From: Costus lasius
Taxonomy: Eukaryota > Streptophyta > Magnoliopsida > Zingiberales > Costaceae
NCBI GenBank assembly: GCA_027563935.2
Contig: JANVAS020000222.1
Span: 2,046,001 to 2,110,000 of the forward strand
DNA: 64,000 bases
Reading direction: 5' to 3'
Shown: positions 11,668 through 23,689 of the stretch, in pieces
Layout of the letters: each line of letters starts with the position of its first letter
Position numbering within the stretch: the first letter of the stretch is position 1
Notes under the pieces: model-generated
Databases searched by the model: none
Seen by the model: the letters and a program-made list of their open reading frames with translations, nothing else
What the model was told of the DNA's origin: nothing
Program-made: the position numbers and the translations under genes

Positions 11668-13360
11668 TGTTGGGGTATGCCCTTAAGGCTAATGTTTGAG
11701 GCCTTAGGTTGTTATCAGTATCATGTATAAACTCTATGTTTATAAAGGCAATGGTTGTTATTCAGGTTGTTACATTATCTGCTGCAATATGTATACTTCT
11801 GAATAATGTCTCAATGCTGTTCAGCTAGGCTGACATGCAGTATTGTCCTTAGTCGAGATATCTTGGTGAACATGAGACAGCCTTGATATGATTGAGACTA
11901 ATATGTGTTCTAATCTTATAGGATGCTTCGAGCATGGAATAAGATGTAGACTCATGGGTACATTGGATGTACTGGACAGACCCTACTTAGGATATTCGAT
12001 TGCTTGTCACAATGTGAATAATCCTTGTATGCAAACAAGTGGCATATTTCCTCTGACTTGAGATCACTTATGTTTCTAAATGATGATTGGCATTGTTTTG
12101 AGGTAGTTCAATATCATTTGAAACATAATGGTTATAGACTATCTTGGATAATGAGCATGAGTCATGTTAGGGCACTAGTGATAGATATAGGATTGCCGTC
12201 TCCTTGTTTGGAGTGTGATGTTCTGTTGGGGCCCCCTGGATGAGATGGTTGAGAAAGTGTATGGCCATACCCAGGTGACTATGTTCATCTGATCTAATCA
12301 TTCTCATCATATTGGAATTACAGGCTTGACACGCTTGTCCAATAAGAACATCCAGTGGCAAAGGAAACACATATGTCAAGTGACTTGGGTTCACACTTGT
12401 GCTGTGGTTTGGGTGTAGTCTTGGAAGACTCTTTCCTTTATATCGGGAGACAGTGATGTGTTGCTAGATACCCCTCACTGATCGTGATAACGTAAGTTAT
12501 CGTTACCGACATTTAAAGGAAACCCTTAGGGTCGCACAATTTGATGATATGGCTTACTTAAGTCAGATCGTGTGGACTGAATTGTTTTGCTTCAGTTTAA
12601 AGGGATTTAAACTCTGATTGTAAGTGAGATCTGGTCTGATCATGTTTGATTGATTAGGGCTTGAGATCGGTAAGCTTCGATCGAGAGAATTGATGCTAGA
12701 TCGAAGAGATCAAGAGCATCAAGAGATGAATGGTTAGATCTTGAGCCTTATGGTTTAATTTGATCTAGACCAATGCTTGGTTTGATTTGGTCTTTAAACC
12801 AAATGAGATTGAACCGGTTCATCAAGTGAACGCTTGGTTCAAAGAGGAGAATGTTGCGACTTGTTCACTTGGCGTGAACGCTTGAACACATTGAGGGTTT
12901 ACTATTTTTGGAAGTCATGCTTTCCAAAATAGGGAGCACGCCTCACGTTCGAGAATATTGCTCTATTCTCGCTCGCATCTTCCTCTTGTCGCCTCTCTCG
13001 ACCTCTCTTGTGTCGTGTGGTGAGTCTTGACGCTCAAGGAGGATTCGGCCTAGCCAAGAGATCATCTCATCTTCCCTTCAAGCGATCAGGAGACTTGGAG
13101 ATCCTTGCTAGCACAAGGAACGACAAGGAGAAAGCCACTTCTCATCTTGTGTGTGGCACCTTTGGAGAAGAAGCACACGCTTCTTTTGATTCCAAGTCGC
13201 CATCCAAGAAATGGCATTGGTATGATCCCCTTCTCAATCTATACATGTTATTAAAGTTGATCATATATTCATCCATGCGATCTTAGAAACCCTAGCTTCT
13301 GCTATGCAAAAAGTCTTAATCTGCGCATATTAGGGTTTCGCTCCCCTTGTGGGACTTTCA
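11668..13360 (+). repeat. 3' LTR of the outer copia element
   Basis: 1693 bp, starting TGTTGGGGTATGCCC and ending GGGACTTTCA. It is clearly the same family as the 592-9786 LTRs but diverged through indels and substitutions, especially toward its 3' end. The possible promoter region (CTTTATATCGGG) is near 12437. Confidence 0.92.
12440..12545 (+). promoter_or_regulatory. Conserved LTR core downstream of a TATA-like stretch
   Basis: The block begins just after TTTATATCGGG with AGACAGTGATGTGTTGCTAG, continues through ATACCCCTCACTGATCG, and includes the near-palindrome GATAACGTAAGTTATC and the GGGTCGCACAATTTGATGAT stretch. It is the best-kept part of every copia LTR here (on either strand), and its first half survives in the otherwise different solo LTR at about 15070-15107. 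Promoter or transcription-start function is inferred from its position only. Confidence 0.4.
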
Positions 13361-14317
13361 ATCACAAGATAATATAAAATTTCTAGCATTCCTAAAAATT
13401 GAGGGCTAATAAAATCTAGATTGTAAAACCTTAAAAGCACTCTTTTGAATACTAGCATGCCCTCCATAAGATGATGCATGACACTGAAAAAGGATATCCA
13501 TTATTTCTTCCTCTGGTACACATCTCCTAAAAATTCCATTTGCACATCTTCGAAAAATATAAGGCTCATCCCAAAAATAGTGTTTTACCTTAGCCAAGAA
13601 TTTCTTCTTTCCTTGATAATTCAAATCAAGAGAAAAAACATTGGCAACAAAATAATTCACTATACCAGGAAACCATGGAGCCTTGAATTGTTCAATGGCT
13701 AAGAGTTGATCATCTGGAAAGGATTCATTAATGATGTCATCTTTATCTGCATCTATAATTATCCTGGAAAGGTGATCAGCAATAAAATTTTTTACTCCTT
13801 TCTTATCTTTAATCTCTATATCAAACTCTTACAAAAGTAAAATCCATTGAAGAAAACGCTGTTTACTATCTTTCTTTTGCATCAAATACTTTACCGTTGC
13901 ATGATTTGTATACACCACAACTTTAGAATTAATCAGATATGATCTAAATTTATCAAAAGAAAAAACAATAGCTAAGAGTTCTTTTTCAGTGGTGGTGTAA
14001 TTTCTCTATGCTACATCTAGGGTTCGGCTGGCATAGTAGATGACGTAGGGTTTCTTTTCTTTTCTCTGTCCAAGCACTGCTCCTACCACGTAGTCACTAG
14101 CATCACACATAAGCTCGAAAGGTAAACTCCAGTTTGGTGGCTACATGATGGGCGCAGATATTAGAGCCTTCTTCAGATCCTGAAAAGTAGACAAACATCC
14201 TTCATCAAAAGAGAATTTAACGTTTTTATAAAGTAATTTAGTAAGTGGTCTAGTAAGTTTAGAAAAATCCTTAATGAATCGTTGGTAGAATCCTGCAGGT
14301 CCCAAAAAACTTCTGAT
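13361..14317 (-). pseudogene. Athila A: RT end, RNase H and integrase zinc region
   Basis: Read right to left. It starts with the RT thumb segment (RSFLGPAGFYQRFIKDFS, near 14317-14260) and continues through RNase H ([16 protein letters not shown] sequence and an IADHLS-like end). It finishes in the integrase H2C2 zinc finger (CHASSYGGHAS, about 13480) and FKVLQSRFY. Several stops interrupt it, including TGG to TAG just after FKVLQSRFY. It ends at codons for SCD, where the copia LTR was inserted. Order and motifs match the better-kept Athila C pol at 45301-53183. Non-functional. Confidence 0.82.
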
Positions 14318-16562
14318 TGTTGGTGTATATGCCCTAAAGACCAATGTATGGACATGGTCAGGCATTGGTTGAATGTACTTTGATAGAACTATTACTCTTT
14401 ATGTAGGCATGGTCGTTATTATGCAGACTTCTCTACTTGCGTTGATGTATTGAGTTGCATAAATAATGTCCCAGGAGTTTGGATTGGATCCATTCTCATA
14501 AGCTATCCCCAGACAAGGTACCTTAGCAGATATGGGACAGCTTTGGTACATGTGAGACTGGTGTATGGGCTGGTTAGGTGCGGGGCACAGTAACGCAGAC
14601 ATACAGGTGCATTGGATACACTGGAGTGATCCACTGTGAGGATTGACTTGTCTAGTCAACAAGACAATCTCACATGCAAGAGGTTTGCATTGATCCTTAG
14701 ACTTGAGGTATTCATGTCTAGATTTGATGATGGGTATGTTTAATACAGTCTTACGTCTCTCTGTAACTGGGAGATCAAAACGACTGTCATTGGGCATGTC
14801 ATAAGTCATGTAGAGACATGAATGACCAATAGTAGGATTTGCCCCTTCCTTATTGGAAGCATGATATCCACTTGGGGCGCCCCACCTTATTGGTGCATGA
14901 CAGGAAAGTGTGGCCACACTTGTTGAGTCATGACCAATGCATTGGATAATAAACTTGAGACTAATCCAATGGCAGGATATCAGCTTAGGCAAAGGGATCT
15001 GTAATGCAATAGGAATCCTCGTTGCTTGTTAGGAGTTGTTGCCATAATGACTTAAGTCCTATGACATGGGTAGTAGTGATGTGTTGCTAGATACCCCTCA
15101 CTATTTATGATGTCTACATCATTGCCATCGTCATATGGATCCTACGGGGTCAGACGCAATAGACTCTTGACGTTGCTTTATTCAGAAGCCTTAGGATCAA
15201 GTTATTGGATAACTTGGATCAATTTGGAAGATTTCATCAGCGCCAATGGGCCTGATGAGTCGGAAGAAAGTTATTGGAGCCAAACTTTATTTTTGGCAGG
15301 TTGACCCGAAATTGACCTAGATTGGTCACATTTGGATTAGGATTGCATTGGATTAGATCCAATGGCTTAATCAACCCACGCCATGAAGTTTGGGCTAGCT
15401 CATTATCCAATGAGGCCCAATAATTAGTTGTCATGAAGAGGAATTGGCTTAAAAGGGTATAATGGGGAGAATTGTCACCCCATTGGCACCTAGGGGCATA
15501 ATGGGGTGAGGGAGGCGCCTTTGCTTCATTATGGAAGTAAAGGGCGCCTAGCCCTTCTTCCTTGGATGGAATACTTGCCTCTAAGGTAAGTCTTGGGGCT
15601 GATATGGCTTGAGAACTTTTATGGGAAGTTCCTAGGCGCATATGGACATAGGGAAGAGGTATATGGTAATGTCTTGGAGACTTTCCTTACCTCAAACCCT
15701 AGTTTCTCCCAAAACCCTTACCCTAGCCGAAACTCCTCATGCATGTTGCGCCTAGCCACTTAGCCTTTGATGGTAAGAATGCATTTGAGGCATGTCTTGG
15801 GCTGATATAGTGTTTAGACTTTTATGGATAGGTTGAATGAGGTTTATAGTAAAGTCTTGGAGACTTTCCTTACTTCAAGACACCTCATCCAAGCCATACA
15901 CTTGGCATGATCCTAGCCCTTGCTCAAACCGCCTCTAGTCCTATTTATAGGACCCATTGTCGCCCTCTCTAGATGATGAATTCTTGGAGACGTGAACACA
16001 CATAGAGGGGCGAAAGCAAGGGCAAAGGGCGACAACATCAAAGCTTGGCGCAAACTTCTTCCTTGGAGCCGCAATTTCTTCCTCTCCCTCTCTTCTTGGC
16101 GCAAGGACTCTTAGTGCTTGGTGGCATCTCCTTGCCACAAGCTCTCTCCCTTCCTTGGCCATAGGCGCACCTTGCTTGAAGGTGGCGCAAGCAAAGAAGA
16201 AGAAAGGAAGCAACTTGGCGGCATCATCTTCCTCCTCATCTCCTCTTGGCGCTTTCATCTTGGAGGTGGCGCAAGAGAAGTAAAGATACCCTAAGGCTTG
16301 ATTCTCTTCCCGAGGCTAGCACCAAGCGTGGAAGGGAGCAACGATCAAGGAGTCGATGTGTGGATACTTGTAGAGGGCGAACACTTGGGCGCCTTCAACA
16401 TGGCTTTGACGTCTAGACAAGCAAAAGAGGTACATCTCTAACACATCCTTGTGTCTTCTCTCTCGCATGGATCTTGGGAAAGGAATGTGTTTCAGGTGTA
16501 ATGCTTCTTCCGCTGCGTCCTGGGACTGCAAAATTTTAAATTACACCCGGCATTCCCTAACA
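14318..16562 (+). repeat. Solo LTR, 2245 bp, copia-like but a different family
   Basis: Starts TGTTGGTGTATATGCCC and ends CATTCCCTAACA. Both sides carry CTGAT (14313-14317 and 16563-16567), and Athila RT coding resumes exactly across it. No internal region is present, so it is a product of LTR-LTR recombination. The opening bases and a block near 15070-15107 (GTGATGTGTTGCTAGATACC) are shared with the Angela-like LTRs, but most of its length differs. Small ORFs inside are low-complexity and probably not genes. Confidence 0.9.
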
Positions 16563-18105
16563 CTGATTTCCTTGACTGTCGTGGGTGGCATTGACTTCTC
16601 AATTACTTCAATTTTTTGCTTTATTAACCTCTATCCCTCTTTCTGAAACCAAGTGTCCCAAAACTATTCCTTGCCTAACTAGAAATGACACTTTTCCCAA
16701 TGAAGCACTAGATTAGTTTCTTCACACCTTTGCAAAACTCGAGATAAGTTAGCCAAAAAATCATAAAAAGAAACACCATAAATAGAGAAGTCATCCATAA
16801 AATCTTCAATAAAATATGAAAATATAGCCATCATACATCTCTGAAAAGTAGCAAGTACATTACATAAACTGAAAGGCATTCTTCTATAAGCAAAAGTACC
16901 ATATGGGCATGTAAAAATGGTCTTATCTTGGTCATCAGGATGGATAGGAATTTGGAAAAATCTAGAATACCCATCCAAAAAGCAAAAATGTGAGTGATTA
17001 GCAAGTCTTTCAACCATTTGATCTATAACGGTAAGGGAAAATAATCTTTCCAAATAGCTGCATTTAATTTTCTATAATCAATACACATGCACCAACTAGT
17101 CACAGTTCGAATAGGAATTAATTCATCATCCTTACCTTTCATCACAGTCACACCCCCTTTCTTAGGAACACAATGAACAGGGCTTACCTATTAACTATCA
17201 GAGATAGGATAAATAATACTTGCATCAAGTAGTTTCAGTATCTCCTTTTTCACAACTTCTTTTATAGAGGGGTTAAGCCTTCTCTGGAAATCCACATGTG
17301 ATTTGTGATCCTCCTCCATAAGTATCCTGTGCATACAAAAAGAGAGATTAATTCCTTTTAAGTCATCAATAGAATACCCAATTACCTTTCTATGAATTCT
17401 CAATTCCCTTAGAAGCAACCATGTCTCTCTTGCATCAAGCTGTGCATCAACAATAACAGGATAAGTAGAATTAGGCCCAAGAAATTCATATCGGAGATTA
17501 TTTGGCAGTGATTTTAATTCAACTTTTGGAGACTTCTCGACCTAACATTCTTGATCATCATGTGAAATAGAATCTAATAAACCATATTTTTCAGAATCAG
17601 AAGGTTCATCAAAGAAATTGTGAAGATCACTAGCAACATCATCTATAGAATTAACACTACAACAGGACCCAGCATATGATGGTTTTTGATGGATTCAGCT
17701 AAATCAAACTCAATAATGATTCACCAATATTCAGAGTGGGTTTACAATTCTTTACATCTATGATTGCACCTGTTGTAGCTAAGAACGGTCTACCAAAAAT
17801 GATAGGAATTTTAGAATCCTCCTCCATCTCTAATACCACAAAGTCTGCTGGAATAAAATACTTACCTACTTGAATAGGAACATCCTCTAAAATTCCAATA
17901 GGATACTTAACCGAGCGATCAGCAAGCTGCAGAGAAATAGAAGTCAGCTTTGGTTCTCCCATGTCAAGCTTCCTGCAAACAGATAAAGGCATTAAACTCA
18001 CGGTAGCCCTGAGATCACATAAGGCTTGGTCAAAAGTCATATCTCCAATTAAACAAGGTATAGAGAAGTTACCTAGATCCTTTAATTTGGGTGGCAATTT
18101 GTTTT
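16563..18105 (-). pseudogene. Athila A: protease and reverse transcriptase
   Basis: Read from 18105 leftward. First a retropepsin-like protease: KLKDLGNFSIPC, the active-site region FDQALCDLRATVSLMP (usual DLGAS altered to DLRAT), and ADRSVKYPIGILEDVPIQV. A linker with KVIGYSIDDLKGI follows, then RT fingers/palm (LKLLDASIIYPISDS; CFLDGYSRFFQIPIHPDDQ; FTCPYGTFAYRRMPF). The RT catalytic box region near 16800 reads FMDDF. Stops near 17190 and around 17540-17700 break the frame. The right edge at 18105 is the GTTTT target of the copia element at 18106; the gag end continues at 27195. Confidence 0.85.
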
Positions 18106-19787
18106 TGAAGGCACCCCTAAACCTAAGGGGGGCGAAACCCTAATAGGAGGCGCAACAAAAATTCTAGCGGAATCTAGGGTTTCTAAAAGATCGCATAGCA
18201 TGTAATATATTCAACTTTCAAAGTGAAACGATTCTCACCATTGCCATCACTTAGATGATGTCTTGGAAGGAAAGGCGCAAGCGAACCTTCTCCTTAGTTT
18301 CGCACACAAGGTGATCAATGCACCTACTCCCTTGATGCTCCTTGTGCTAGCAAGGCTTCAAGGTTGTCTTGTCGAAATGGAAGGGAAAAGAGAGATCGCC
18401 TTGCTTAGTCGAATGGTCCCTCTTGTCGTCCACAATGCTCCACACGAGAATGCCTTTCGAACGAAAAACCAAAAGGGCGAGAAAGGCGTGAAGAGGCAAG
18501 TGAGATGCAACGTGAGATCATGGCCACGTTTGAGGACATGCTATCTAAAAATAGCCAAGTCCAAACGTTCATGCGACCATGTATTAACCCACTCGCAAAT
18601 GCCTTATCAATTGAACCATGCGCTCAACCAATGAGCCGGTTCAAATCAATTTGGTTTAATAACCAAATAAACCAAGCAATCAGTCCAGACCATAATAAAC
18701 CCTAAGGCTCTTGATCTGACCGTCGATCTCTTAATGCTTCTGATCTGACCGATCTAGCATCTATTCTCTCGATCGAAGCTTACCGATCTCAAGCCCTAAT
18801 CAATCAAACATGATCAGACCAGATCTCACTCACAATCAGAGATTAAATCCCTTTATACTGAACCCGAACAATTCAGTCCATACGATCTGACTTAAGTAAG
18901 CCATATCATCAAATTGTGCGACCCTGAGGGTTTCCTTTAAATGTCGGTAACGATAACTCACATTATCACGATCAGTGAGGGGTATCTAGCAACACATCAC
19001 TGTCTCCCGATATAAAGGAAAGAGTCTTCCAAGACTATACCCAAATTACAGCACAAGTGTGAATCAACTCACAATGCATGCAAATTTCCTTTGCCACTGG
19101 ATGTTCTTATTGGACAAGCGTGTCAAGCTTGTAGCTCCAATATGATGAGCATGATTAGATCAGATGAACACTGTCACCTGGGTATGGCCATACTCTTTTC
19201 TCAATCATCTCATCCAGGGGGCCCCTTTAGAACATCACACTCCTTAAACAAGGAGACGGCAATCCTATGTCTATCACTAGTGCCCTAACCTGATTCAAGT
19301 TCACCATCCAAGATAGTCTATAATCATTATGTTTCAAATGATATTGAACTACCCCAAAACAATGACAATCATCATTTAGAAAACACAAGTGATCTCAAGT
19401 CAGAGGAAATGTGCCACTTGTCTCATTCAAGGAATATTCACATTGTGACAAACAATTGAACATCCTAGTAGGGTCTGTCCAGTACATCCAATGTACCCAT
19501 GAGTCTACATCTTATTCCATGCTCGAAGCATCCTATAAGACTAGAACACATATTAGTCTTAATCATATCAAGGCTGTCTCATGTTCACCAAGATACATCG
19601 ACTAAGGACTTAACTGCATGTCAGCCCAGCTGAGCAGCATTGAGACATTATTCAGAAGAACATATATTGCAGCAGACAATGTAGCTAACTGAATAATAAC
19701 CATGCCTTTATAAACATAAACGTTTATTACACGATACTATTACAATCCCAAGGCCTCAAACATTAGGCTTAAGGGCATACCCCAACA
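18106..19787 (-). repeat. 3' LTR of the second copia element
   Basis: 1682 bp; on the + strand TGAAGG...CCCCAACA. It matches 25513-27194 at a constant offset of 7407. The outermost ~150 bp differ from the 592-2324 LTR, indicating a separate LTR subfamily. Confidence 0.94.
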
Positions 19788-19807
19788 ATCTCCCACTTGC
19801 ACTTAAT

Positions 19808-22800
19808 CTAATGGTTGAGAAATCTCAAACCCATATTATTACAGTGCTTCTCATGCTTCTGCTGCGCCAGAGGCTTAGTAAGCGGGTCTGCCAGATTGTC
19901 ATCTGTATGAACCTTGCAGATTTTGATCTCGCCTCGATCTATGATCTCCCTGATCAAATGAAACCGTCTCTGTATGTGCTTGGACTTCTGGTGCGACCGT
20001 GGTTCCTTTGCTTGTGCGATTGCTCCAGTGTTATCACAGAAGATAACCAAAGGATCTGCACTCGAAGGAACAACACCAAGTTCTCCCACGAACTTACGAA
20101 TCCACACTGCCTCCTTGGATGCTTCCGAGGCTGCAACATACTCAGCTTCTGTTGTGGAATCAGCAACAGTTGACTGTTTGAAACTCTTCCACACCACTGC
20201 TCCTCCATTCAAGCTAAAAACATAGCCTGATTGCGATCAGAAATCATCCTGGTCAGACTGGAACGAAGCGTCAGTATATCCTTCAATACCGAGTTCTTCC
20301 TGACCACCATATATCAAGAACATATCTTTGGTCCTCCACAGATATTTTAAGATGTTCTTGACTGCAATCTAGTGCGCCACACCTGGATTACTTTGGAAAC
20401 GACTGGTCACACTTAACCCGTAAGCGACGTCAGGGCGAGTACACAACATCGCATACATAATGGAACCAATAGCCGAAGCATAAGGCGTATTGTCCATTTC
20501 ATCTTTCTCAGTCTGTGTTTGTGGACACTGACTCTTCGAAAGACTCAGACCATGTCTGACTGGAAGATATCCTCGTTTAGAATTCTCTAAATGAAATCTT
20601 TCCAGGACTTTATCGATGTAAGTACTCTGGCACAGCTCGAGAAGCCTCTTAGATCTATCCCTGTAGATCTTCACACCTAATACATAGGCTGCTTCTCCTA
20701 AATCTTTCATCTGGAAACATTTCCTTAACCATGCCTTCACAGCATTCATTTCAGGAATGTCATTTCCAATGATCAAGATATCATCGACGTAGAGGACTAG
20801 GAAAGTAATCACGCTCCCACTAAACCTCTTATATACACACGGGTCATCCTCGTTCTTGATGAAACCAAATTCCGTGACTGATTCATCAAAATGAATATTC
20901 CAGCTTCTTGATGCTTGCTTAAGTCCATAAATGGACTTCTTTAACTTGCATATCTTATGACGATCTGATGGATTAGTGAAACCCTCAGGTTGTGTCATGT
21001 ACACATCCTCATCCAGATTTCCATTAAGGAAAGCTGTTTTCACATCCATCTGCCAAATCTCATAATCATAATATGCAGCTATCGCGAAAAGAATCCGAAT
21101 AGACTTAAACATAGCTACAGGTGAGAAAGTTTCATCATAATCTATCCCGTAGATTTGTTTGAAACCTTTCGCAACTAGCCTGCCTTTATAGGTAACCACG
21201 TTACCATCCATGTCAATCTTCTTCTTGAAGATCCATTTACAGCCTATAGGGATAACTCCCGGAGGCGGATCAACCAAATCCCAAACTTGGTTATCTGACA
21301 TGGAGTCCATCTCGGCTCGCATAGCTTCAAGCCATCTAGCTGACTCCGGTCCACTGACCGCATCCGCATAAGTGAGGGGTTCATCATGATCAATGATGTA
21401 GATTCCGTCATAGCGCTCAGGCTGTCGACGAATCCTTCCCGATCTTCGCGGTTCCCGTGATATTTGAGCCTCAGGTTGTTCAATAACCTGATCTACTGGC
21501 TCAGGCTCATCCAATTTTGCTTGAGCACTTTGTCCTTCCTCTGGATTCTCATCCAGCTTTATTTCTCTCCCACTGGCCTCTTGCAGAAGAAACTCCTTCT
21601 CAAGAAATATGGCCGTCCGAGCAACAAAAACCTTGTTCTCTTTGGGATCGTAGAAATAATAACCCTTAGTTTCCTTAGGGTAACCGACAAAGATACATTT
21701 GTCAGATCTGCTCTCTAGTTTCCCAGAGGCGAGCTTTTTGACATAAGCCTCGCAGCCCCAGATCCTGATAAATGTCAAGCTCGGCTGTTTCCCATACCAT
21801 AACTCATATGGAGTTTTTGAAACGGCCTTGGATGGCACTCGGTTTAGTACCTTTGCAGCTGTCTCCAGTGCAAATCCCCAAAAGGAGTATGGAAGAGTAG
21901 CCTGACTCATCATAGAACGAACCATATCGAGTAACGTTCTATTTCTCCTTTCGGACACACCATTCCATTGCGGTGTTCCTGGCGGAGTGAGCTGTGAGAT
22001 AATCCCACACTCCTTCAGATAGTCAGTAAACGTATGACTCAAGTATTCACCACCTCGATCTGAGCGAAGTGCCTTGATATTTCGGCCTAGCTGATTCTGT
22101 ACTTCATTCTTGAACTCTTTGAACTTGTCAAAAGATTCACTCTTATGTCTCATCAGATAGACATAGCCATACCTACTGAAATCATCAGTAAAGGTAATGA
22201 AGTACTGATAGCCACCTCTGGCATGTTTACTAAATGGCCCACACACATCACTGTGTATAAGGTCAAGTAAACCTGAAGCCCTTTGACCTTTGTGAGGAAA
22301 AGGTGACTTCGTCATTTTACCCATCAAACAAGCTGTGCATGTATCAATCTCCTTGTAGGAGAATGATCCCAGCAGTCCATGATCATGCAACCGCTTAATG
22401 CGTTTCTCGTTAATATGGCCTAAACGACTATGCCATAGCAAGGTGCTGTCATCAGCATACTTGGCTTTCTTAATATCAATATTTTGTATAGAACGCTCCA
22501 TGTCCAACATGAATAATCCATTGCTAATTGAACCAGTTGCATAAACAATATTATCATAAGATAAAACACACTTTGAAATATTGCATTCAAAGGAAAATCC
22601 TTTCCTGACAAGAGCAGGAATGGAGATAATATTTTTAGTAATACTGGGAACAAAATAACAATTGTCAAGTTCCAATACAATTCCAGATGGTAAAGAAATG
22701 AAATAGTCTCCTACAGCAACAGCAGCAACCCGTGCCCCGTTTCCAACGCGTAGGTCCACCTCATGCTGTCCCACCTGTCTTCTTCTCTTGAGTTCCTGCA

Positions 22801-23689
22801 CATTTGAACAAATGTGAACTCCACATGCAGTGTCCAACACCCATGATATAGAAGAAGAAAACATGACCTCAGTCACGAATATACCTGAGCCAGAAGCGAT
22901 GCTTCCCCTCTTATCTCCTTGGAGCGCTTTACAGTCCTTTTTCCAGTGACCCAGCTGGCCACAATGGAAACACCTGTATTCCTTAGACCGCTTCACCTTC
23001 TGCTTCAGAGCCTTGCTGTAGCTCTTGACAGGGGTCTTGCCCTTCTTCCCCTTCTTCTTGTTCCTTGAAGGAACCATTAAGACAGAGGTCGAAGGCTTTC
23101 CCTTCAGAGTCTCCTCAGTAGTGAGGAGCATATTCAGCAGCTCTGCCGGAGTACAATCGATTTTGTTCATATTAAAGTTAATAATGAACGCGTCGAATGA
23201 AGGCGGGAGAGACTGCAGAATAATATCCACAGCAAGCTCCTGGTTGATGGTATGCCCCAGTTTCTCTAGAGCCTCCTTGTGCCCAATCATCTTGAGCACG
23301 TGAGCTCCCACTGGGCTCCCTTCAGCCAGTTTGCTCTGAAAGAAGAGCTTCGTCAAATTATAGCGTTCAGTCCTCGCCTGTGCAGCATACAGCATCTTGA
23401 GGTTTGCTATCATGTCTATAGCAGACATATCCTCATGCTGACGCTGCAGCGGTGGCGTCATAGACGCTAACATCAGGCAAGCGACATCAATGCTATCATT
23501 GACGTGCTTTTCATAGGCTTCCCGAACCGCCCTTGCGGCGTTCGGAGCGGGCTGAGGCGGTATCGCCGTCTCGAGGACATACAGTTTCCTCTCTGCCTTA
23601 AGAACAATCTTAAGGTGTCCAAACCAGTCAGATAAGTTCGGCCCAGCAAACTTCTCCCTTTCTAGTAGGGATCGCACATTGAAGTTCAT
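19808..23689 (-). pseudogene. gag-pol: Copia gag-pol with two nonsense mutations
   Basis: Same polyprotein as at 2345-6229 and closely similar throughout: ATG at 23689, CCHC knuckle (CFHCGQLGHWKKDC), WVLDTAC protease, integrase with RSDRGGEY and SERRNRT, RT with YVDD, and RNase H. Two stops interrupt it. TGG to TAG at 20369-20371 lies just before RNase H, and CGA to TGA at 20237-20239 lies inside RNase H. Both are C-to-T type transitions. The 1106-residue product before the first stop would keep gag, protease, integrase and RT but lack RNase H. The frame is otherwise intact to the normal stop at 19808. Confidence 0.95.

Larger units (their letters stand above)
1..13360 (+). mobile_element. 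Outer Ty1/copia element (3' part), interrupted by a younger copy
   Basis: This is the right-hand part of a + strand copia retrotransposon whose 5' end lies left of the window. Integrase coding runs 1-591, is broken by a - strand element at 592-9786, and resumes at 9787 in the same gene. The 5 bp AACTA at 587-591 is repeated at 9787-9791, proving a simple insertion. RT and RNase H follow, then a 20 bp purine-rich tract and the 3' LTR (11668-13360). The right flank at 13361 is Athila integrase coding on the - strand, so this element jumped into Athila A. Its own TSD should be ATCAC (13361-13365), but the left end is not visible. The long LTR and leader of this family suggest the Angela/BARE lineage; that assignment is inferred. 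Confidence 0.93.

Noticed and set aside
15237..16258. 134 and 105 codon frames on the - strand in the 2.2 kb solo LTR
   Set aside because: Low-complexity, Lys/Glu- or Ala-rich frames from GC-rich simple sequence within a proven solo LTR; no domain and no family seen.
18263..18634. 123 codon ORF, repeated at 25670-26041
   Set aside because: LTR sequence of the second copia element, antisense to the element; duplicated because LTRs are paired.
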